Below the pieces are notes generated by a model, which was not told the DNA's origin, searched no databases, and was given only the letters and a program-made list of their open reading frames with translations. Below, one piece after another: positions 49,799-61,320 of a DNA stretch of 64,000 nucleotides. Made by a program: the position numbers and the translations under genes. The stretch is from the NCBI RefSeq assembly GCF_017562075.2, contig NC_054083.1:49943942-50007941 (forward strand), written 5' to 3'. This stretch comes from Anopheles merus (Eukaryota > Arthropoda > Insecta > Diptera > Culicidae). Position 1 is the stretch's first letter; each line of letters begins with the position of its first letter.

Positions 49799-51346
49799 TA
49801 CTCCTGACAACACTGTTTTGTTACATCCACATGAAATAGTACTGCTAAAAAGCTAATCGAGCAAAACGCAACAGTGAGTTTATGGGTTTAATTTTCACAT
49901 TCTACGAAATTAAATTAACAAAAGGGAACGAAAACAATACAACAGCAGTGCGGTATTAACATCGCCACACCGTTCTACTCAGCGGAAAAACAATCGAAAC
50001 AAAAACAGCACACTGCGTATGCTCAATTCCCGTTCACTTTATGATTTAATTCAAACGCAACAAGGCAACGTTAAAGCAAATTCCGTGCCACTGCCTGGTT
50101 AGCACCGTTCGTTTTTCACCAAGCGCAAAAATGCATGCTTCCGAGGATTTCCTGAATTGACCGTAAATTAATGCGAAATGAATAAGTTATCTGCTGAATG
50201 TGCCAAACCGTATCGGGGTGTGCATGCATGTGCCGAAGGGTTTTTTTTTGTACTCAATGGTCAAGCTGTTAAGTTTATGGTGGTATAAAAAGTAAAATTT
50301 AAACGAAAACAAAAAAGCCCTAGCACCACAAAAAATGAATTTCATTCGTTCTTTGTTGGTTGCATGAAATTGGGCTTTTTGTTCCTCCCGTTCGGCACAG
50401 AAAGAGGCAGTGAAAGGGATATAATTTGATTTTCAGCTTCCGTTTTCTTCATGCCATTTGGATTTATGTTTTGTTCTCTTGAAGGCTGTTAGCTATATGC
50501 TGTCGGGTTTAAATCCCTTTTTCTGATTCATTTGCCTTTAATGTACTTTCTAGATGGGTTTAAAGTGTTATAATTATCACTGATTATGTGTTAACTTTCT
50601 TCGCCATTCCATTGTAGTAATGTTGAAGATTTATTTTACTCATAAATCACCACTAGAGTAAAACAGTCCTGCAACAGCCTGAAACTGTCACTAAATGGCT
50701 TCATTTGTGATCATTTGCCAGCTGGACGTTTTTCGCGGAAATATGGCACGCTCAAAAATCAATATCCGAATTGCTACTCTTTTCCACCCGCATCGCCCGA
50801 AAGTGTAAGTGAAAATAGACCACAATCAACGCAGTAATAAAAAAAAAGCAACATCTCAATCCGCAGCTGAATCAATATTGACTTTGCGGCAAAGTTAATC
50901 GAAATTTGTGGCTACACTCTCGACGATGTGTCTTCGCGTTGATTCCGGCGAAAAGATTTAAGCACACGATGGGCGTCGCATTTGATTGTCGAACTCCTCT
51001 CTATTGCTGGCTGTGATTGGGGAAGGCGGACGGAGAGGATTTAACACTGTTGCCGTTCAATTGGAGAACTGAACTGAAAAGTAAATGGCAAGAAGTAAAA
51101 AAAGGATACGTTTTTTCCTTGTGGTTCGATGACACAAAGCACACCCGTACCGGCAAGTACTCCCATCGAGCGGGCGCGCGTGTGTGAGTAAATACAAGTG
51201 AAAATCGATTTTAAATCCCAACTCAATCCCAACCGGCGTGCGCGCGCCTTTTGTTCGATTCGGTGCGGGCAGAAGCGTATTCTTTTAAATATACTTTTTA
51301 GCCGCCTGTGACAGCATAATCTTCTGATCGGTACGGTAGCATCACC

Positions 51347-51369
51347 CAGCAGCAGCAGCAGCAGCAGCA
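51347..51369. repeat. CAG repeat
   Basis: About seven CAG units in a GC-richer patch ahead of a possible exon end at 51493. Confidence 0.9.
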
Positions 51370-52403
51370 TCATCAGCCTCATCGCAAGTAGCAATGAGCG
51401 TGTCGCGCGTATTTGCTGAACGATTTTTCAACCTGTTTGCCTAAACGATTGGCGTGTTTGTGGAGAGGAAGCGAGCGGGAGAACGAGACCAAGGTAAAAA
51501 TAGCAAGAAATGGAAGCTTTACGGCGAGCGAAGGAAAACGGATAATATTGACTGTTTGCTAATTTCTTCGTCCCATCCGCCTATTATAGACGAGAATGGA
51601 GAGTGAAACTGCTGTGTGTAGCAAAAAGCTTTTCCGAGCTTTTTGTTTTTCCTGGAACTGACTTTTACTTTAAAGCTGGCGTAAAATTAAAAACAATTCG
51701 TAGAAAAAGTTGTAATGTTAAAGGAGAATCAAATAAACTAAATTGCTTCTCTCGAGTACAACCACTCTGCCAGAGTTCACTAAAAACATCGTCCCCTCTG
51801 TGGTTCTTGTTGTGTGATGCAGCCAATCAGGTTTGTTCATACTTTGTGGTAAATTGTGGTAAAAGATCTTCCAACTTCCTTGAGTGTTTTACACAACACT
51901 GGCAGCACGAAATGAAGAAGGTGCTCCAGTTTGGTACATTGTGTAGAGAGCCACAATCATCTGCACGAAGAAAGACAAACTGTGGACGGTTTCCTGGAAA
52001 TAATAATATGATTGCAAAGTCTGGCTTATTGCTTATTCATTTTGTTGAAAAATTTCAATATAATTTCGATGTCGGAAAGCAAGGTTTGCCTGATTGCTGG
52101 CAGCAGGGGTTTCGCTGTTGTTCGAGCGAAAGGGGGAAAGGGTCACTTCAGTACCGTGACCATGGAAATTCTTAGCGAATCCGGTTGTGAATACTTAACG
52201 GTTGGAAATGGTTTCCTTGGCGGATGGCCAGAAATTGAATTTACAATTAGATGAATTTATTCGGTTGCGTTGATGCCGAAGCTTTGATTTTGTGTTTCAT
52301 TTGATGTTTTGATGGAATGGATGATTGTTTCCCGCCTGAGCAGGGTTTGAGCTCTAAAAAGCTTTAAGAAGTGCCTTAAAACAATCACTTTGGTGTGTGT
52401 TGA

Positions 52404-52419
52404 TTGCATACTTTACAGT
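52404..52419 (+). promoter_or_regulatory. Su(Hw)-like site, left half of a convergent pair (diverged)
   Basis: 12/16 with an intact TTGCATACTTT half; partner 32 bp away at 52436. Confidence 0.45.
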
Positions 52420-52435
52420 GCGCGCTTGCAAAAGT

Positions 52436-52451
52436 GCCTAAAAGTATGCAA
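52436..52451 (-). promoter_or_regulatory. Su(Hw)-like site, right half of a convergent pair, perfect
   Basis: 16/16 on the minus strand. Confidence 0.65.
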
Positions 52452-52999
52452 TCGGTAGCAAGCGTGCCTGCATAAAGTCGTGTAAATAAAATCAAATTAC
52501 CATGACGCTGTCGAACGCTTAATTATTTCTGTTTTAATTAAGCTACCAATGGCGATGATGTTGTTGAAATCCAGTTCACGTTGAAAAGAGCTTAAGAGCT
52601 CGCTTCTAAACAGTTAAAGCGAGCCTGCAGATGTGTGAAAATGTATGAAAAAACAGTAAAGGAACTTCATGCTACTCACATCCCCTTTCGGAACAGTATC
52701 ATTCATTCGCCGTGCCTGGAAGTTCAATTTAACTCCGGATGCTGGCGGCATGCTACGACCATTTTGCTTCCATTTTTTTTTGTTCGTTCGTTGTCGCTTC
52801 CTCGCGTTCTCGCGCAAGCTGCGCCACACGCGACAGGGCCGAGGGAATTCAGTCGGAATTCACACAACATCGTTTTCCAATTTGCACCGTACCGTGACGT
52901 TCCGGGCACTGCGACAGATAACAACCACCGTGTGCCGCACCTGTCAAAACACTCCCGCACGCACCTACCTCTTCTATGGGGTGAAGTGGTGTTGGGGAC

Positions 53000-53014
53000 G
53001 GGGGGGGGGGGGGG
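53000..53014. repeat. Poly-G tract
   Basis: 15 consecutive G, long for non-coding DNA and prone to assembly error. Confidence 0.9.
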
Positions 53015-53165
53015 AGTGAAAAGGGGACATGTGAAGTGGGAACATCACGGCTGCTTTGCCAACAAGCCAGCGTGTCGATTTGTTTCTCGTGAGGCAAAAC
53101 GGCAACGGCAAAAGTAGCAAGGCGACAAAAGCCGGGTGTTTGGGCGCTTGGGGACACGCGGAGTA

Positions 53166-53174
53166 GCGCCACCT
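53166..53174 (-). promoter_or_regulatory. CTCF-like core
   Basis: The minus strand reads AGGTGGCGC, the core I recall for Drosophila CTCF. It lies in a GC-rich patch. Confidence 0.3.
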
Positions 53175-56036
53175 GGCGGTGACAGCGAAACGGCAATCCA
53201 TACTAGCCCCCCGTCGGAGGTCCGGAGTAAACACAGCTGTCGTAGGCGCGCTTAGCTTTTTTTGTTCCTCAACAGTCGCCCGCAGCGATCGAAGGGCGAT
53301 CGATATGCTCCGGCTTGGTGCCGGAAATGGTTCAACGTTCGCGGCGTGCCGTTTGGCGTGTTCTGTAAGTACGCCGTGGTGCTTGTAAAGGAACGGTTGA
53401 ATAGAAGTTTTTTTTTTCTGGCTGGATGCAGTGCATTATGGGTGATGTATTTCGGGCCGCGGTAGTTACAGGGAATTTTCTCTTGTTTGTGTCCCTATGC
53501 GTGTGAGACTTACAAGTTTTGAAAGAGTACATGTGCTGCTGTACTTCCAATAGTAGTTAAACGATTAAGTCATTTTAAGTAGAGTATGAGCTAAACAGTC
53601 TCAACTAACCAGTCGAAATTCTGTATGTTTTATCTGAAAAATAAATAGTCTCTAAAATCATGGACAAAGGTGGAAAAAGCTCCTGAAAAGAGTGCTTTAA
53701 AAAGTGAAATTAGCAAAACAACGTGCAACAACCCTGAAATGAGCTTTTATCTACTATAATTTGCTTGCTAAAGTCCCTCAAACTACAGAAAAAACAGCCC
53801 GCAGTTATACCTGTGACATCTTTTCAAAAACATTAACCTCTCTTCATCTTTCATCTCACACAAGCCTGATGTACTTACGACAAACACTCACACACATACA
53901 ACGAACCAAATAGTAACTGTAGAGGTCATTACATCAAAGACTAAGCAGCAGCAGCAACAACAAAAAACACGCACACACAAATGCAAATGTACACCCACAA
54001 AATTAACAGCAAATACCGGGACAATGGGAGCGAAGGACAACACCAAACATGAGTGAAAGAAAACTTTACCCCTGGTAGTGCTTTACACGCCTCCCTGGTA
54101 CGCATACCGAGAAAAAAACAACAGTCCCAAACCTCCAAACAACAACCGACACGAGAGACGAAAGGAAGAAACGAAAAAGAATCACAAAATAGCGCAACAG
54201 GGTTGTCTCGTTACAAAACGAGGACGAGCCGCTGCCATCGACGTCCAAAGTCCCGGCGTCAGCATTATCGTCACCATCATCATCGCCATTTATGGTACGA
54301 CCGTGATGGGTGGGTTGGGTGGGTGAACTAAGCGCAGGACACATACACGCGTACCAAGCAGCGCCGAACGAATGGTCCTGGCTTTCGTCCGCCCCATTTG
54401 GCCGATGGATGGATGTATGGTTCGTTGGTGTTGGTTGGTTGGAGCTGGTAGTAGTGCCAAGGGTAATAAAAACACTGCCAGCAGCTGGGAGGCGAGAAGT
54501 TGCTAGATGGGGCACAATAATGGGGGGAAAGGGAAAAAAGCCGTGGAAAAATGACCCGACCCGTGTGTGCCGAAGTGAAGCAACATGTAGCTTGCAAATA
54601 AAACTTCTTGCTTCCTGATCTTGCTCTCTATGGGTGTGTGTGTGTGTCGTGATAGAGAGTGAGTGAGAGAGTGAGCACACTTACGAGTGAAAGCCGGAAC
54701 GGGAAACGGGTAGCACCATTCGTCATGCCCGAATGTGAGTTGGCTGATGATGGGTGGGGACGATTATGATGGCGAATAAGGGTGTGTTCTGGGGTGAGCT
54801 TTTGCCGCATTGAGGAACGGTTTCTACAGCTGTGTGGGATTGGCGGTGACTAGAGGAGCAAGACGGTGCAGAAAGGGCAGCTGTAATGTTGAGACTGATC
54901 GATGGAGTCACAGGTTCATAAATAGTTATGTGCCTCCATCATATTTGTTCCCACGGAGCTAGCACCACACATCGTCAGCATCAGCAGCTTGCTAATGCAT
55001 GAGAATAGATGTGTTTTTTATATGTGTATTGAGAGCAAACATACCCTTTGATGTACTGTAGGAAGCATGAAAAGATGGTTTAGAAGTTGATAAAATAGAT
55101 TGAAAATTGAATGTTACTTGTAGGATTGTGGTGGTAGTGATTATAAGATTCGACAAATCACCAATAGAAGTATTAATCCTCAAAAGCTTTGCTACCATCA
55201 TTCGCTGAAGATGCTAAAGCTTTTTAGTTTTTCTTCGCAACCAGGCAATAGCTACGTTGCAGAGGATCGTATCGCAGAGCCTTTTAAGAACAGTGACAAC
55301 AGTTTCAAAAGCACACTCGTCGCTCCAATATCCAACGATTCCTTCAATGATTTCTATAAGCTGGATGTAGCTGGTTGTCAAGGCTACTGCTATGGTTTCC
55401 TCGATTTTTTACCGCTTTCCGTACACAGGATGTGAGCTTTTCCTGAAGGAAAGGTATGCCTTGAAGGACACACTTACACACCGACACAGCCACACATCCA
55501 CACCATTGCTGGGTGACCGAACTTTGGAAGCCACAGAAGCATCTAACCTTTACTCCGCAGTGTGTGGTTGCCCGAGGTGTGTAAACTTCAACGTACGCCT
55601 CGTCGTTGTTGGTGTTGGAAGACCTCCACTGGCTTGGTGGTGGTTGTGGTAGGTCGTTCCCTTTACCCAGACGACCCAGCCAGCTCCCCCTGTTGTCTGT
55701 GTATGAATAGCCCCAACTTGTTCGGAAGACGCCGCTTTTCCAAAATGGACAGATATTCCTTATAAAAAGGTCCACCAGATCCTTCCGGGCATACAAGCGC
55801 TGTGCCAGTGGTTCCGTGAACCTTTGCCTCTGGAGGCAACATCTGGGGACCTGCTTAAGGGTGTAGGTTTATCTTTCAAGCAGACATAGCCCTCCGCTAG
55901 CCCCGCTCCTATGCTCTTCCAGTGGGCACGTTTTATCTGTTCGATTATTAATTTTTGTACCAAACCGTCATATTTTCATGCGCTTCCAACTTGCAATTCC
56001 TGTTCGGCACAGTCCAAGGTTTTCTTTCCAGCCGAG

Positions 56037-56045
56037 AGATGGCGC
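56037..56045 (+). promoter_or_regulatory. CTCF-like core
   Basis: Reads AGATGGCGC on the plus strand, another form of the Drosophila CTCF core as I recall it. Confidence 0.3.
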
Positions 56046-56935
56046 AAGAAAGAGAGAAAGATGGTTTTGTTCGATCAGTGGAGTGGTATCCCAGGGTCGA
56101 GCTCTGGAGCATTCAGTGGAAATGCCGGAAGGAAAAAGTATAATTTCGTTAACGAGAAAGGGGACGAGCTCTCTGGGCTGTTTGTCCCATCTTCGATGGG
56201 CTTCCGAGCTTGTGCGCCCCATTTAAAACATGTATGGGAAATGTTCTACAATATCCGTGTCGTCCAGTGGCTTCCAGGGAAACAATTTACCGCCCATAAG
56301 TATGGTCGGCAGATGGTCGATTAGTAAGCGATGCCCCTGTTCTTGGCAGTTTGCCATATTGCATGTTAGACCCGCCAGCGGTATTAACGTGGAGGAGGTT
56401 ATTTAGAGATGAAATTTATTAAAGATGTTGTAATGAAAATATGTTGCACTTGGCTTGTTTTATTAGTAACTGGAAAGGTAATTTAATATAGCTCCAATTT
56501 TCAAAAACAAAACCACACCATAAGGTTCCTTGCTGTGTTTACCTTTCTGTACGAGGTGAGCTAGCTTATGGGACCAAACAAATGAGCTACCGTTTGATGT
56601 TCAGATCACTTTGGATGTTGTTGTTGGCGTTTGATGTTGCGACGAGCTGCAGCTGAGTGGAAAATGTGATTCTTCACTTTCCCGGAAGCTGTTACTTGTT
56701 TTTGAAGGTGTGCGTTACGCTGGCAACGAATCTACACAGTCATAACCTTTACGATGTTTACGGGAAAGGAATCAGCCGGAGGACCTAAGGAGTGTGCATT
56801 GGGTTAAAGCTTTGGGCAAAGCGCAATGAGTATGTTTTTCGCGATAGCTCTATGGAAGAAACAAGTGGAAAAATGTAGTAGATTTAAATTAATTTATCAT
56901 TTCAGAAAGATATATTTCGATACACTAAACACACC

Positions 56936-56951
56936 GCCTAAAGTTATGCAA
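56936..56951 (-). promoter_or_regulatory. Su(Hw)-like site
   Basis: 14/16, minus strand; single site. Confidence 0.5.
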
Positions 56952-58254
56952 ACCGCTAAACAAAATCTTTGTTTTATGGCACTTTTTGTTTATTTTCCAC
57001 CGTTTGGTATAGCTGAAAAATCAATGAGGCAACAATAAGATAATCAATCCCCCTGATCAGTTGCGCTCATTTGTTCACTGTCACCTAGCCGAACCAAAAC
57101 TGTCAGCGTAAAAATAACTGCTATCGATCAATAATGGCCATAATTGTAATGATCTAGATGAAAAATGTCTATTGTCTATTGTAACGGCATCAAATTTACG
57201 ACCGATGCTTAACGAGCCGGGAGTGAAGAGGGAGGTAAAGAAAAAGTCAGAGCAAATGGCAGATGAACGTTAACTTTATTCCTTCCTTTTTTAACCAGAA
57301 AAACCAATTTATCACTTATCTGTATTTTAGGGAAGCTAAGGGTGCATCCGTCTGCAAAGAGAAACCGCACGAAACTTGCTAATAAATTGAGAATGATGAA
57401 TTGTCTTCTTCGATGCTAAATTTTGTTCAAAATTGTTCTAACTAAGAAAACAAATCAGTAGAGTTGAAATACTTTTTGGAATGAAGAGTTTCAACCCCAA
57501 ATGCCCCAAAAGCTGTCACCGGTGCAAATATGCTTTTGACTCGTCCTTACAAAACCAAACCCCGTGTGCTAATGAGCAGCAGCTCACCGACCAACCAACG
57601 TTACCACAAAGTCTAAGCAGGGCCCGGGTCCATTAACGCTCACCTTTGCGGGCCACCTTCATCCATTAGTTCCGCCTATCACGAACCTTTCACCGAATCA
57701 AACCAAAGGAAGAAAAAAAATGAACGAACCTTTTCCACCGTTGACTGAATAATCGATAATTTGTTGCATTCGGCGTAATGATGAAGCTCCATGGAGCCAT
57801 GGCCGGAGACAGCGCGGTCAAGGTCCTCGTTCCACGTTCGTCCTTTCGGCATCGGTTTGATTGACAGATTGGTAGCATTCCTTCTGGCCGGGCTTTGTCA
57901 GTTGCGGTGTACGATCCTGTTAGCGGGAAAACCCCCGTTGCCGTGTTCGGGCGAAGGATCGAGCAAACTCGACCCTGAAACCGAAACATAATATTTATCA
58001 ACCGGCGTTGACGTGGTCTCGTGGAAGGTTTTGCTACTCGCTCTTTGTTGCCTCTCCCTGCTACTCGGAAGGTAGTTGAGATTCATAGAAAAGGGTTTTG
58101 GCATAATGGATAGTTAGGTAGTAACAATGTATTTTGCTTCTCCACTCAATGCCTCGATGAACGTTAAGAAGATTTGCATAGAATAATGATAGACAAGACA
58201 AAAAACACACACCTCCGGTGACAGTCATTTGAAATGGATACGTTTATCGTTTAC

Positions 58255-58270
58255 GCCGCAAAGTATGCTA
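58255..58270 (-). promoter_or_regulatory. Su(Hw)-like site (diverged)
   Basis: 13/16, minus strand; core AAAGTATGC intact. Confidence 0.42.
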
Positions 58271-60087
58271 TGCGCATTACAAAACGCCACTAAACCAAAA
58301 CGAAACCCGAAATGATAAAAAGCGCTCCTTTCAACACAATTAAATTTCTCCTCCGCCCTCTCTGCGTTTAAAACGTGCAACAACAAACTGTTTCCGATGG
58401 GCACAGTACGTTTACATAAAAATCACTCGACTTAACTACTTCCGATAAAGTGCGCACCTAACAAATGCTACCCACGGCTTGAAGCCAATGTCTGGCGGCA
58501 ACATAAAAGCAGTACGTTTACAATCTTCCTTTCAACAGAGACAGTTACTACCTCCGTTTACTTGACACACACACACACGGTGGGAAATGGGCAATTTTCC
58601 GCACGGTTCGCATCAAAAGCATAATCATCATTTTGATCCTCTCGCTTGCTGGTGCTCCCGTCCCTCCCGGTCACCTTCCATCCAAACCCGTTCGATGATA
58701 TTATTCTCAATCATGGTGATCACCTTCAACGATGATCCCAGAATCTGAGTGAGATCTTTCCCTCCCGCTTCGCATCTTCTCGGGTTGCGTAGCGAGCCTC
58801 TTTATTGAAGCTGTTCGGAGGGAAGGCTTCGATAGCATGACAATTTTTCCGGCCTTTCCTTCAAGTGAGTTTTCCGCAAAGCGCAAAGCATTCAAGTTGC
58901 GCTATAGTGGGATGGCGTAGTGGGTGTGTCGACGCTTGAAAGTGAAATGAAGCATTGATTGCATCGGGAAAACGGTACGAGCTTGCCGGGAAATTGGAAG
59001 CACTCTGTGCGTTGAGGGGAGAGAGAGTAAAAAAGGGGAAGGATCATCATTTCTTATGGTCGCCAATAATTTCCAATGCGCTCACAATAATCCACCTGAA
59101 ACAACCGTTCCCTGCGCCCTTGTAATAACCAGGTCGTGTAACTCTTTCCCCATTCCACCTCGGAATGCTTTCCCAATTCCGATCCCGGCTGTGGGATTGC
59201 CACGAGAGGGTGAAAAATCTATTTCTTATGTACAGAGTTGCGATGGGAGGGTTGGGAAACTTTTCCCAACATTCCGGACCGTTGTTTCGGTGTTTTATCA
59301 CTGCCGGGGTACGCAACACTTGACACAGCAGCAGGTCGGTGGAAAATTGAGATTTATTGTTATGTTTTCCCCACCCAGCACGAACTGCTGGGTGTCATTT
59401 TTTTCTTTACAGGAGAAAAAAAACCCTAACCGTTACAAGTTGCTGGTCCTTTCGTGGAGTGGCCGGGTGAACTGGCCCGGGAAGAAGCATAACAATTTCC
59501 CCACCGTTTTTCCGGCGTGAGTCAGCGGAATGTGAGGATTTGGGACTATGATTTCCGCATGGGTACGCGTTAGCCTGGGGGAGACCAGATGGCGTGCACA
59601 GGAAATTGTCCGCTTAGCAGTTTTCGTATTCCATAGCAACATACGCATACAAACACACATGGGTGTGTGTGTGTCTGTAATAATTCAGCTCTCCTAACCT
59701 ATCCTAATGCGCCGGAACGCGACGGTCAAGGTGCCAACGCAAGCCTTGTTCGGTAGCTAAAGTTCACTTTCACCGTTGACCGGGAAGTTATCTGAAAGTA
59801 ATTGACAATTTAGCACATAATTGTGATTTGTTTTCGGGCGTAATATTTCCGCCTTTGCAAATGTGGCTGGACAGTGTTGGGAAGTGGTTTCTTTGGGCAT
59901 TAAAGTCCGAAGGATTAATGGAAAAGAGCTGTAAAAAGACGCTCTCATCACTAGGATATTTTTACTTTTTCAATAGTAACATAGTTGCAACGATGATTGT
60001 GATGAAAATGTAAAAACCTGACAAGATGGATGTTATAACATTAAGTTCACTAGCAAAAACCGTTGACAGCTTATTTCGCTAAACGGA

Positions 60088-60103
60088 TTACATGCATTTG
60101 GGC
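60088..60103 (+). promoter_or_regulatory. Su(Hw)-like site, left half of a convergent pair (diverged)
   Basis: 12/16; weakest member, 47 bp from its partner. Confidence 0.3.
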
Positions 60104-60134
60104 GGTTTGTCATTTGTGTCATGCTAACGAAAAC

Positions 60135-60150
60135 GCCAACAAGTATGCAA
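60135..60150 (-). promoter_or_regulatory. Su(Hw)-like site, right half of a convergent pair
   Basis: 14/16, minus strand; followed by CCTGC like other copies. Confidence 0.5.
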
Positions 60151-61304
60151 CCTGCATGACAAATTGCCGTAAGTCATGCAAATAGTGTACAATAAATAGC
60201 TTTATAAGCTTTAGCTAATGCCGTTCCAGAAATTATTCCAGGGCTCACAGTTGTAGATAATTTATCAACGTGGCGACATTATTTACTTTTATTACCACTG
60301 TCCAAATTTAAGGACATTATCAGGTACCGCGAAAAAAGGATTACAACAAACGAGAACATTTCCCCTTGTAGTAGGCGCGTATCACGAATCAAACCGTGGG
60401 CGTGAGCAGCTTTCCCCAGACAATTGGTCAAACTTCTCGCTGAAAGTAAAGACACGATTGTTTGCGTAAATTGGCTCCTATTTTTAGAGCAACATTCGCC
60501 GGTCACTGCTGACAGCGTAAAGCCAGTCGAGTGAACCCTTGAGCACGGGACATGGTTTTGGAGGAGACAGAAAAACAGATACTATATATAACCTAAAATA
60601 AATACCACCAGCAGGCAGGAAAGACTTTCGGACGCAGGAACGGAATCTCGGACCGCATGTTACCATGCCCGGTGCCAACTGGTTGAAGCAGCTGAAATTG
60701 TTCCGGGACGGCACCCGTTACTAGGGGCTTAGGGAACGAGTTTTCGTTTTCCGCAACGAAGAGGCTTATGTCGTTGCTTTTTTTTCGTTTATGGATTACA
60801 AGATCGTTATGGACTTCGTTTTGGAGGATTCTTCGAGAGAAACAAAATGACAATAAAGTATTGCTTCTAAATTTGTCCCAAAAAAGGTTAGTTTCGGTAA
60901 TAATATCATCGAACAGGCTTTGGCGTTTACATAGAAACGCCAAAATTGCTGCAATCCGCACTGCATTCCGCACAGTACACGAAATAGCGTTTGAATTATA
61001 ACAACAGCCTCGTGAAGCAACATGTACCGTGTATGATTTAAAACATTGTTTTTGACGACTCACATGAATTTCCGCCTTTTCTTGGTACGATAAAAAAGAA
61101 AGAAAGAAAAGGGAAATACTATCTCATCCAAACTCCCCCGTGCCTGTCAATTGCTTGACACAAAATGAAGTTTATTAGATTACGTTCGCATGTGCTGCTT
61201 TTAGCTGTGTGGCCTTCAAGAGTCCTCTGCTTCCTATTGGTGCGGGAATGCGAGAATCTGTGTGGGAAAACAAAATTCGGTTTCCTGTGGGCGAGGAACT
61301 ACTA

Positions 61305-61320
61305 CTGCTGCTGCTGCTGC
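61305..61320. repeat. CTG repeat
   Basis: About five CTG units. Confidence 0.85.

Noticed and set aside
50360..50375. Partial motif with TTGCAT and GGGC ends
   Set aside because: 11/16, below the cut-off used.
51603..52175. 190-codon open frame on the plus strand
   Set aside because: No recognisable motif, composition like translated AT-rich non-coding DNA, no supporting signals.
54066..54680. 204-codon open frame on the minus strand
   Set aside because: His/Thr runs come from a TG microsatellite and the rest lacks motifs.
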